NCBI RefSeq assembly: GCF_030345095.1
Contig: NZ_CP128360.1
Coordinates: forward strand, 2,976,001-3,040,000
DNA: 64,000 nucleotides
Origin: Solwaraspora sp. WMMA2056
GTDB lineage: Bacteria > Actinomycetota > Actinomycetes > Mycobacteriales > Micromonosporaceae
Direction: 5' to 3'
The notes below the pieces were generated by a model. The model searched no databases. It was not told the DNA's origin and saw nothing but the letters and a program-made list of their open reading frames with translations. Numbering within the stretch: the stretch's first letter is position 1; each line of letters opens with the position of its first letter. This document shows positions 1 to 6,183 of this stretch, in pieces. A program made the position numbers and the translations under genes.

Positions 1-1
1 G

Positions 2-412
2 CAGCGCGAGCTGGCCGAGTCAACCGAGGCGCCCCGTGGTGGTCGGCCGGTCGTTGCGATCGGCCGACCGGGCCACGACGATGCCCGGTACCTGGTCTGT
101 GTGGTCGACGGGCGTGCGGTGGCCTGCGGCGCCGTCCGGTCGGTCGACGGGCAGACCGCCGAGATCACCCGGATGTACGTGCGGCCGGCGTACCGGGGCC
201 GAGGGATCGCTCGGCATCTGCTGACCGCGTTGGAGGAGTCGGCGTACGCGCTGGGCCACACGGTGTTCCGGCTGGAGACGGGCAGCAACCTCGCGGTCGC
301 GCTGCGCCTGTACGCCTCGGCGGGGTACGCGCAGATCCCGGCGTCCGGTGACGACCCCGCCGGTCCGTACCGCGTCTGTTTCGAAAAGCGGCTTCCCGCT
401 GCTGCCGCGTGA
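2..412 (+). CDS. GNAT family N-acetyltransferase, 5'-truncated by window edge
   Basis: The reading frame is open from base 2 and its start lies outside the window. The visible 136 residues contain the acetyl-CoA binding core of the GNAT fold: a strand ending in MYVRPAYRGRGIARHLL, which is the R/Q-x-x-G-x-G/A pyrophosphate loop (RGRG), followed by the C-terminal segment with LETGSNLAVALRLYASAGY, typical of motif B. Family members transfer an acetyl group from acetyl-CoA to an amine of a small molecule or protein; the acceptor cannot be told from sequence. It ends in a short Ala-rich tail and is followed 58 bp later by an unrelated small gene. Confidence 0.85.
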   Translation, partial: QRELAESTEAPRGGRPVVAIGRPGHDDARYLVCVVDGRAVACGAVRSVDGQTAEITRMYVRPAYRGRGIARHLLTALEESAYALGHTVFRLETGSNLAVALRLYASAGYAQIPASGDDPAGPYRVCFEKRLPAAAA

Positions 413-470
413 CGCCGGGTCCGGGCGACGGGGTGGCCGATGTCGGGGCAATGGTGGACGATGTCAGGCC

Positions 471-875
471 ATGAGCGATTCGCCGGTTCTGAACAGCATC
501 GAGGCCATTGACGCGCATCTGGCGGTCGCCATCGAGCGGTGGGAACGCAAATGCCGAGGGGTCCGGTTCGTGCTCTGCGATGGCGATGACCGGGTGCAGA
601 TTCACTGCCCGGTGGACGATCTGCCGACGAACCCGGACCCGGCTGTCTGTCGCCGGGCGGTCGAGATCTTCGCGACCGCGCTCGCCGAGCGCGCCAGGGG
701 CGGATCGATGTTGGTGGTGCTGACCCGGCCCGGGTCGAGTGCGGTCAGTGATCCTGACCGGGTCTGGTTCCACGCCGCGTACGACACCTGCGGCAGAGTC
801 GGGGTGCGGCTGCTCGGAGTCCACCTGGTGACGCCGACGGACCGGCGGCCGATCCTGCTCGACGACGCACTCTGA
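471..875 (+). CDS. Hypothetical protein, 134 aa
   Basis: A 134-residue soluble protein starting at ATG 471 (MSDSPVLNSIEAID). The frame is open further upstream, but that part overlaps the end of the acetyltransferase gene and reads as a shadow. The product has alternating helix and strand character, several Cys residues (for example CDGDD and CPVDD) and no signal peptide or membrane segment. I do not recognise a family. It stands alone, with the acetyltransferase upstream and the promoter of the membrane protein/regulator pair downstream. Confidence 0.6.
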   Translation: MSDSPVLNSIEAIDAHLAVAIERWERKCRGVRFVLCDGDDRVQIHCPVDDLPTNPDPAVCRRAVEIFATALAERARGGSMLVVLTRPGSSAVSDPDRVWFHAAYDTCGRVGVRLLGVHLVTPTDRRPILLDDAL

Positions 876-900
876 ATCGGCCCGGTCGTGTAAAAGATTA

Positions 901-940
901 TTGACATCTCGTCAGGTCTTCTTTACCTTGGAGATGTCAA
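901..940 (+). promoter_or_regulatory. Promoter with overlapping perfect 10-bp inverted repeat (putative autoregulatory operator)
   Basis: TTGACATCTC (901-910) and GAGATGTCAA (931-940) are exact reverse complements separated by 20 bp. The left arm contains a consensus -35 box (TTGACA, 901-906), and a -10-like TACCTT (924-929) follows after 17 bp, so the repeat brackets the promoter of the downstream membrane protein and HTH gene. Related T-rich words ending in TTTAC recur at about 919-925 and 943-950. The arrangement fits a dimeric repressor, probably the small Cro-type protein encoded second in the operon; this is inference. Confidence 0.6.
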
Positions 941-965
941 ACTTCCTTTACATGAGGGGCGTGCG

Positions 966-1385
966 GTGTCGTACGAGGAGAAGGGCACCTGGGTGTTCCT
1001 GGTGACCACCCTGGGCACGTTCGTGGGCTACGTCGTCGCTGTCGCCCGCCGGGCCGGTGATCAGCCGCTGACCGAGGCGCCGTACGTGTCGACGATGTTG
1101 TGGGCGGTCGGCATCGCCGTCGTCGCGTCCATGGTCGTGCGGATCGTGGTCGAGATGGCCGCGCCCAGCGAGACCTACCAGATCGACGTGCGCGACAAGG
1201 ACATCAACCGGCAAGGTGACTACGTCTCCGGGCTGATCCTGTCGGTCGGGATGGTGCTGCCGCTCGGGCTCACCCTGGCCGAGCTGGACCACTTCTGGAT
1301 CGCCAACGCCATCTACGCGGTGTTCGTGGTCTCCACCTCCATCGGCGCGATCGTCAAGATCGTCGCGTACCGGCGGGGGTGGTGA
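966..1385 (+). CDS. Small four-helix membrane protein, HTH-partnered
   Basis: A 139-residue integral membrane protein starting at GTG 966, with about four hydrophobic helices (near residues 8-25, 40-60, 85-105 and 112-135). A short polar, charged stretch (IDVRDKDINRQGDYVS) lies between helices two and three. It is followed after 3 bp by a 75-residue Cro/CI-type regulator, so the two are almost certainly co-transcribed from the promoter at 901-929. Small multi-helix proteins next to this compact HTH family (DUF2178-like arrangement) are common in Gram-positive bacteria. Their role is unknown, and the family assignment is tentative. Confidence 0.65.
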   Translation: MSYEEKGTWVFLVTTLGTFVGYVVAVARRAGDQPLTEAPYVSTMLWAVGIAVVASMVVRIVVEMAAPSETYQIDVRDKDINRQGDYVSGLILSVGMVLPLGLTLAELDHFWIANAIYAVFVVSTSIGAIVKIVAYRRGW

Positions 1386-1388
1386 CGC

Positions 1389-1616
1389 GTGGGCAAACCG
1401 ACCAGGGTGACCAACTCGATCCGGGCACTGCGCTTCGCCAACGGTGAGATGACCCAGGCCGAGCTGGCCAAACGACTCGGCGTCACCCGGCAGACGGTGA
1501 TCGCGATCGAGCAGGGCAGGTACTCGCCGTCGCTGGAGATGGCGTTCCAGATCGCCCGCGTCTTCGCGGTCCCGCTCGACGCCGTCTTCCAGTACGCCGA
1601 CGACGAACCGGCCTGA
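1389..1616 (+). CDS. Compact Cro/CI-type HTH transcriptional regulator
   Basis: A 75-residue protein that is almost entirely a single XRE-type helix-turn-helix domain. The recognition region is MTQAELAKRLGVTRQTVIAI, followed by EQGRYSPSLEMAF, the standard third and fourth helices. No sensor domain is visible; proteins of this size usually act as dimeric repressors of their own operon. It starts at GTG 1389, 3 bp after the membrane-protein stop codon. The perfect inverted repeat over the operon promoter is the obvious candidate target. Whether the membrane partner modulates the repressor is unknown. Confidence 0.85.
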   Translation: MGKPTRVTNSIRALRFANGEMTQAELAKRLGVTRQTVIAIEQGRYSPSLEMAFQIARVFAVPLDAVFQYADDEPA

Positions 1617-1669
1617 CCGCCGGTTTCTCCGCCACCCCGTCCACCACCCTGTTTCCGGGAGGGCCCGCC

Positions 1670-2680
1670 ATGCAAGCGATCACCCAGGACGCGTACGGCC
1701 CGCCGCAGGACGTGATGGTCCTGCGCGACGTTCCCCGCCCGGTGCCGGGCGAGCGTGACGTACTGGTCCGCGTGCACGCCACGCCGGTCAGCGGCACCGA
1801 CTGGCACCTGGCCCGGGGGCTGCCGTACGTCGCCCGGCCGATCACCGGCTGGCGTCGACCGAAGTCCCGGATCCCCGGCTACGACCTGGCCGGCACCGTC
1901 GTCGAAGCTGGCCCGGCGGTGACCACCCTGCGCCCCGGTGACCAGGTGTACGGCTGGGCGGCCGGCACCTTCGCCGAGTACGCGGCGGTGCCGGAGAAGC
2001 AGTTGGTGCCGATTCCGACCGCCCTCACCCTGGAGCAGGCGGCGGCGGTCCCGATCGCGGCCTTCACCGCGCTGCAGGCGGTCCGCGACGGCGCCGGTCT
2101 GCGGCCCGTCGGCACCGGGGACTCGCCGTCTGCCGGCGGCCCGGGCCGCCGGGTGCTGATCACCGGGGCGTCCGGCGGTGTCGGGACCTACGCCGTTCAG
2201 TTCGCCAAGGCGTACGGCGCCCAGGTCACCGGCATGTGCCGGACCAGCAAGATGGACCTGGTCGCCGGGCTTGGCGCCGACGAGGTGGTCGACTACACCA
2301 CCACCCCGCTGCGCGACCTCGGCCGCCGATTCGACGTGCTGATCGACCTGTACGGCAATCCGTCGCTGGCCGAGGTCGCCCGGGTGCTGGTCCCCGGCGG
2401 CACCATCGTCTACGTCGGCGGCACCGGTGGCCGGTGGTTCATGGGCGTCGACCGGTGGCTGCGGGGCATGGCGCTGGCACCGCTGCGCCGGCTCCGCACC
2501 CGACCGGTGATCCACTCCGACAGCCGCGACGACCTGGTCACCATCACCGCGATGATCGAGTCAGGGGCGGTCCGACCGGTGCTGGACCGCACGTTCCCGC
2601 TGGCGCAGGCGGCCGAGGCGATCCGCTACGTCACCGCCGGCGAGGTACGCGGCCAGGCCGTACTGCGCTGCGCCGGCTGA
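1670..2680 (+). CDS. NAD(P)-dependent alcohol dehydrogenase / quinone oxidoreductase (zinc-free MDR family)
   Basis: A 336-residue medium-chain dehydrogenase/reductase. The N-terminal GroES-like substrate domain spans about residues 1-125. A Rossmann domain follows with the nucleotide loop ITGASGGVGTYAVQFAK (about 163-179). The structural and catalytic zinc ligands of classical alcohol dehydrogenases are absent, which places it with quinone oxidoreductase-type enzymes that use NADPH. The substrate is not predictable. The start at ATG 1670 has a good ribosome site (GGGAGGG) 8 bp upstream. It is convergent with hipA, only 7 bp away. Confidence 0.88.
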   Translation: MQAITQDAYGPPQDVMVLRDVPRPVPGERDVLVRVHATPVSGTDWHLARGLPYVARPITGWRRPKSRIPGYDLAGTVVEAGPAVTTLRPGDQVYGWAAGTFAEYAAVPEKQLVPIPTALTLEQAAAVPIAAFTALQAVRDGAGLRPVGTGDSPSAGGPGRRVLITGASGGVGTYAVQFAKAYGAQVTGMCRTSKMDLVAGLGADEVVDYTTTPLRDLGRRFDVLIDLYGNPSLAEVARVLVPGGTIVYVGGTGGRWFMGVDRWLRGMALAPLRRLRTRPVIHSDSRDDLVTITAMIESGAVRPVLDRTFPLAQAAEAIRYVTAGEVRGQAVLRCAG

Positions 2681-2687
2681 CCACCGG

Positions 2688-4013
2688 TCACACCTCGGTC
2701 AGCACCTGACGGCACCGCGCCGCGCGACTGGTCACCCGCTGGACCAGGCGGACCGGCAGTGTGCTGCCGAGTGAGCGGACCGCGTCGTCGTCGGCAGCGG
2801 CCGCGAAACAATCCGGGGTACGGGCTGCCAGAGCGTCCACCTGCGTCAGTATTTCCTGTGCGTCGAGTCCGTTCTGTTCGGCGAACCGACGCCAGTGACG
2901 ACCCCGGACAGCATCGACCCGGTATTCACCACCGATCCGCATCGCCATCCGCAGTTTCGGCAGATACATGTCGTCGTAAGGTAGCGCGCTGGCCACGTCG
3001 TAGAGCGGTGCCAGCCGCACCTGCGACCCGGCAAGTAGGAGAGAGTAGTTCTTCGCGTGCGCATCGGTGCCAGCGATGATCCAGTTGAACGCCAGGGCAT
3101 CGACGAATCGGGAAATATGTTCGGCGGCGACCCCTGCCGGTCTGACTTCTCGCCGAAGTAGCTCGATGATCTGCTCGGGTGACGGCCCGCCTTCGTTCTG
3201 GTACTTCCGCATCGGCGCTATCGCGAGTGCCTGGCACGTGTCTTCCTGGTGGATCCGGTGCAACGCCCCGCGACTGTGCCTGCGGTCGTACCGTTCGACG
3301 GCAATCGCTCGTTCGCCGTGGAAACTGACGATGTTCGACCGGGCAGTCGGCAGCCCGGCAAGCCCAGCGGCCGCCAGGCAGAGGTGTTCGTTCAGGTCGT
3401 GCTCGTCCAGGCCGGTCACCGCTGGCTTGAGAATGTGTGTGGTCGGAACGGCGCCCCAGGGCTCGCCCCACCGTTGGCTCGCCTCGTCGAGATACAGCGC
3501 CGTCTTGGCCTGGGCGCCGGCAAGACTGAACTGTCCACTGTTGTTGATGTGCCACGATGTCGGGTCGTTTCTGAGCGTGCGGAGTCGGAGCTCCAGGTCG
3601 TCAACGGTCAGCCAGTGGACGCCGCCAGCACCGTCGACGGCCGCCTGCACGCGTTCCTGGGTGACGAGTTGGGCCGCGCCCGCGCAGTCCTCGCCGACGT
3701 GTCGAAGAAGGGCGAACGGGTTGCCGGCCGAGACCTGGTAGTCACGTGCCCAACGCTCCAGGACCCGCTCGTTGTCCGGTAACAGGCCCCACATCATCGT
3801 CCGCACCGCTGGATCATCGTGGGTACGGTGTGCCAGCGGCATCGACAGGGATATCGGTGTCGCATCCTGTCTGGCCTGCCAGTCGTTCTCGTACGAGAAC
3901 ATGAACCGGCCATCACGCTGTTGGGTGATCACCCCGACCACGGAGCCGGCCATGATTGCGGTCAACGTCGTCGCGGCGCTCGTCTCAGTCTGCTCGGCCA
4001 CGGCCACCCTCAA
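2688..4013 (-). CDS. hipA: HipA-type Ser/Thr kinase toxin
   Basis: The kinase toxin of a HipBA toxin-antitoxin pair; in E. coli HipA phosphorylates glutamyl-tRNA synthetase and induces persistence. An N-terminal HipA_N domain covers about residues 15-115 and the kinase core 160-420. Visible motifs are SLAGAQAKT (163-171, equivalent to the autophosphorylation/P-loop segment), VERYDR (239-244), the catalytic loop GTDAHAKN (315-322) with D317, K321 and N322, and the metal-binding segment PLYDV (336-340). All key residues are present, so it looks active. The probable start is TTG 4013 or GTG 4007; ATG 3953 would cut into the first strand. It overlaps hipB by about 25 bp, indicating translational coupling. 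Confidence 0.92.
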   Translation of the reverse strand: MRVAVAEQTETSAATTLTAIMAGSVVGVITQQRDGRFMFSYENDWQARQDATPISLSMPLAHRTHDDPAVRTMMWGLLPDNERVLERWARDYQVSAGNPFALLRHVGEDCAGAAQLVTQERVQAAVDGAGGVHWLTVDDLELRLRTLRNDPTSWHINNSGQFSLAGAQAKTALYLDEASQRWGEPWGAVPTTHILKPAVTGLDEHDLNEHLCLAAAGLAGLPTARSNIVSFHGERAIAVERYDRRHSRGALHRIHQEDTCQALAIAPMRKYQNEGGPSPEQIIELLRREVRPAGVAAEHISRFVDALAFNWIIAGTDAHAKNYSLLLAGSQVRLAPLYDVASALPYDDMYLPKLRMAMRIGGEYRVDAVRGRHWRRFAEQNGLDAQEILTQVDALAARTPDCFAAAADDDAVRSLGSTLPVRLVQRVTSRAARCRQVLTEV

Positions 4014-4266
4014 AGTCCTTCAACAGCTCGTCCAGGTCGATGCCGTTTGCGCCGGGAGGAGGGAACGAGACGTTCACGGTGGCACCCAGCGCGCTCAGGG
4101 TCCGCAGGGCCAGGCCGACCTCGGCTGACGTCTTTCCCGCCTCCAGGTCGGAAAGCCACCGTCGACTCACCCCCGCTTGCTGGGCGAGACGGGCCTGCGT
4201 CCAGCCCTTGTCCTGTCGGCTCTGCCGGACGAAGAGCCCGAGGTCTCGTGCGTCGCTGATTCGCAT
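3985..4266 (-). CDS. hipB: HipB-type antitoxin, XRE family repressor
   Basis: A 93-residue antitoxin with an XRE helix-turn-helix over residues 9-62; its core is GWTQARLAQQAGVSRRWLSD followed by LEAGK. A C-terminal tail runs from VNVSFPPPG to the end. HipB dimers neutralise HipA and bind operators upstream of their own gene. The ATG at 4266 lies 15 bp from the first of four near-palindromic repeats, and a -10-like TAACCT on the minus strand (4297-4302) sits between repeats one and two. Its 3' end overlaps the start of hipA, the usual toxin-antitoxin layout. Confidence 0.92.
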   Translation of the reverse strand: MRISDARDLGLFVRQSRQDKGWTQARLAQQAGVSRRWLSDLEAGKTSAEVGLALRTLSALGATVNVSFPPPGANGIDLDELLKDFEGGRGRAD

Positions 4267-4280
4267 CCTGTTCCGATCGT

Positions 4281-4380
4281 GTGCGCGTACGTACCCAGGT
4301 TAGCTGTTGTGCGCGTACGTACCCAGCATTTCTTCTGTGCGCGTACGTGCTCATTCGTCGGGCTGTGCGCGTACGTGCAC
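4281..4380 (-). promoter_or_regulatory. hipBA operator array: four 16-bp repeats at exact 28-bp spacing
   Basis: GTGCGCGTACGTACCC occurs at 4281 and 4309, GTGCGCGTACGTGCTC at 4337 and GTGCGCGTACGTGCAC at 4365, always 28 bp from start to start with unrelated 12-bp spacers. The last copy is close to a perfect palindrome (GTGC-x-CGTACG-x-GCAC). The spacers are AT-richer, and the first holds the likely hipBA -10 box. Position and symmetry fit HipB dimer sites. The array also lies in the divergent gap before the AraC-type gene, whose own -10 is about 45 bp beyond the last repeat. Confidence 0.8.
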
Positions 4381-4436
4381 CAGTGGTGGAGTCGGCGAGC
4401 GCGAATCCTGTCCGGGTGGGCTGGTGTAATGGCGCT

Positions 4437-4862
4437 GTGAGCCGTGCGGTCGAGGAGTCCAACCGTCGGATGCTGCGCGCCCGCGACGCCATGGACCGGG
4501 CGTACGCCGAACCGCTGGACATCCCGACGCTGGCCCGCATCGCGTTCGTGTCCCCGGCACACTTCATCCGCACCTTCCGGGCCACGTTCGGCGAGACGCC
4601 GCACCGCTACCTGCAGCGGCGCCGGGTGGAGCGGGCGATGTTCCTGTTGCGCGACAGCGAGCGCAGCGTGACCGAGATCTGCATGGCGGTCGGGTTCACC
4701 AGCCTCGGCACCTTCAGCCGTACGTTCCACGACATCGTTGGCGAGTCGCCGACGGCGTACCGGCGCCGGGCCGTCCCGCTGAGCGCGCCGGGCTGCTTCG
4801 CGATGGCCTACTGCCGACCCGCGTCACTTTTGGATAAGCCCGAGGGTGCCGGCGCGGGTTAG
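4437..4862 (+). CDS. AraC-family transcriptional regulator (HTH domain only)
   Basis: A 141-residue protein consisting of the double helix-turn-helix DNA-binding domain of AraC/XylS regulators (about residues 12-110) and a short tail. The conserved pieces are LDIPTLARIAFVSPAHFIRT in the first HTH, GETPHRYL in the linker, and SVTEICMAVGFTSLGTFSRT in the second. There is no sensor domain, so it resembles stand-alone SoxS/MarA-like regulators. The GTG start at 4437 is 6 nt after TGTAAT (4425-4430), consistent with a leaderless transcript. It is followed 9 bp later by a VOC-fold gene, a frequent partner. Confidence 0.88.
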   Translation: MSRAVEESNRRMLRARDAMDRAYAEPLDIPTLARIAFVSPAHFIRTFRATFGETPHRYLQRRRVERAMFLLRDSERSVTEICMAVGFTSLGTFSRTFHDIVGESPTAYRRRAVPLSAPGCFAMAYCRPASLLDKPEGAGAG

Positions 4863-4871
4863 CGTGATTCC

Positions 4872-5288
4872 ATGCTGAACAAGACGCGTATTTCGCATAT
4901 TTTCGTCTTCGACCAGGACGAAGCGCTCGAGTTCTACGTCGGCAAGCTCGGCCTGGAGGTGGCCGACGACATCGACATGGGCTTCATGCGCTGGCTGACC
5001 GTGCGGGTGCCCGGCGACGACCCGGACCGGATCATCCTGCTGGAGAAGCCCGGCCCGCCGGCGATGGACGCCGCCACCGCCGCGCAGGTCCGCGAGCTGA
5101 TCGCCAAGGGGGCGAGTGGATTCTCGGTCGGCTTCACCACCGACGACGCCCGCAAGACCTTCGACGAGCTCAAGGCCAAGGGCGTCGAGCTGACCGATGG
5201 GCCGAACGAGCGGCCGTACGGCACCGACTTCGGTGGCCGGGACCCGTTCGGCAACAACTTCCGGATCGTCCAGATGCCCACCGCCTGA
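4872..5288 (+). CDS. VOC family (glyoxalase / bleomycin-resistance fold) protein
   Basis: A 138-residue single-subunit VOC protein with the two beta-alpha-beta-beta-beta modules expected of the fold: an N-terminal ISHIFVFDQDEALEFYVGKL and a C-terminal GRDPFGNNFRIVQ. Such proteins isomerise methylglyoxal adducts, cleave catechols or sequester antibiotics; this member cannot be assigned. It begins 9 bp after the AraC-type gene and has its own TAGCGT box 7 nt upstream of the ATG, so it may also be transcribed separately as a leaderless message. The regulator and VOC protein probably form one response unit. Confidence 0.85.
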   Translation: MLNKTRISHIFVFDQDEALEFYVGKLGLEVADDIDMGFMRWLTVRVPGDDPDRIILLEKPGPPAMDAATAAQVRELIAKGASGFSVGFTTDDARKTFDELKAKGVELTDGPNERPYGTDFGGRDPFGNNFRIVQMPTA

Positions 5289-5317
5289 CCTGGCTCGCCT
5301 CGGTGCGGTCGGCAGTC

Positions 5318-5382
5318 AAGATCAGTTGATGTAGAACCGTACGACACGCCGGCAGCATCCCGGTTCTACATCAACTGATCTT
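5318..5382. repeat. Perfect 22-bp inverted repeat, 21-bp loop
   Basis: The 22 bases at 5318-5339 (starting AAGATCAGTTGATGTAGAAC) are exactly complementary to 5361-5382. The arm is AT-richer than its surroundings. No T-tract follows on either strand, so it is not a classical intrinsic terminator, although it does lie 30 bp after the VOC gene stop. It could be a REP/MITE-like dispersed element or a recombination scar, since the sequence just beyond it looks like a decayed gene. Confidence 0.75.
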
Positions 5383-5553
5383 CAAGCTCGACGACGAATC
5401 AGCCGACCGCCGAACAGGTGCGGTGCCGAGCTGGGCAGGGCGAAGACCGCGGCGGGGACCTCGTCGACCGTACGCCCGACGAGCTGGCCGCCACCGACGT
5501 CGAGATCGACGGCTGGACCGGGGCGGCCGGCGGCGTTACCGCTCGGCTTCACC

Positions 5554-5820
5554 ATGCACGTCGCCTTCGGCACGCAGACCCTGGCCGACGCCCGCGAGCA
5601 GGCGGTGCGGTACGTGGAAGGGCTGGCGATCCTGCGGCCCGAGGTGGTCCTCGGCGTGGCCCGGCTGTCCTACGCGGACGCCTGGCACCTGGCCGAGCCG
5701 CTGTTCTGCGGGGCGGTCGGGCCGGACGGCGAGACCTGTGTCGACGTACCCGAACATCCCGGCTTCCACCGCGCGGCCGGGATCAACGGGCTGAGCTGGG
5801 GTGGCGGCGACCCGGGGTAG
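5554..5820 (+). CDS. Hypothetical protein, possibly the 3' part of a frameshifted gene
   Basis: An 88-residue frame starting at ATG 5554 (MHVAFGTQTLADAREQAVRY) without a clear ribosome site. The frame one base over, from about 5418 to 5540, also reads like protein (ending ATDVEIDGWTGAAGG) and runs naturally into this one, so the two may be halves of a gene broken by a frameshift just before 5554. I do not recognise the family. The region begins directly after the 22-bp inverted repeat. It may be a pseudogene. Confidence 0.4.
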   Translation: MHVAFGTQTLADAREQAVRYVEGLAILRPEVVLGVARLSYADAWHLAEPLFCGAVGPDGETCVDVPEHPGFHRAAGINGLSWGGGDPG

Positions 5821-5853
5821 ACCGTGCGTCCCGGGGCCGCCGCGACCACGGGG

Positions 5854-6072
5854 TCACTCCAGGTCGAACTCGCCGTCCTGGGCGCCGGCGACGAACGCGT
5901 CCCACTCGGCCTGAGTGAAGACCAGGATCGGGCCGTCCGGCTCGGCCGAGTTACGCATCCCGATCAGGTCGTCGACGAACGCGATCTCGACCGCGCCCTC
6001 GGAGTCGTCACCTTCGGCCCGCTGCCACACCGCACGGGACAGGTCGAAATCGCCCTTGGGGTGCTGCGCCAT
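5854..6072 (-). CDS. DUF397 domain-containing protein
   Basis: A 72-residue acidic protein with the DUF397 signature: a W near the N-terminus (SRAVWQRAEGDDSEGAVEIA), then RNSAEPDGPILVFTQAEWDA and a C-terminal phenylalanine. ATG 6072 has a strong ribosome site (AAGGAG). DUF397 proteins are almost confined to actinomycetes and usually sit next to an XRE-type regulator with which they interact, as in bld-type developmental pairs. No such partner adjoins this copy, which is an orphan. It is convergent with the preceding small gene. Confidence 0.9.
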   Translation of the reverse strand: MAQHPKGDFDLSRAVWQRAEGDDSEGAVEIAFVDDLIGMRNSAEPDGPILVFTQAEWDAFVAGAQDGEFDLE

Positions 6073-6183
6073 CGTCGACTCCTTCTGCACGGGAACACAC
6101 GCGGGTGATGTCGGGCGGTACACGCCCGGTTACCGGCACAGGCTAGCCGCCGCCGCTGCCCGGGCGTGCGGCAGGATGGTCGG

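Noticed and set aside
4281-4380. CRISPR array (four regular repeats)
   Set aside because: Repeats are 16 bp with 12-bp spacers and no cas genes; dimensions and context fit operators of hipBA.
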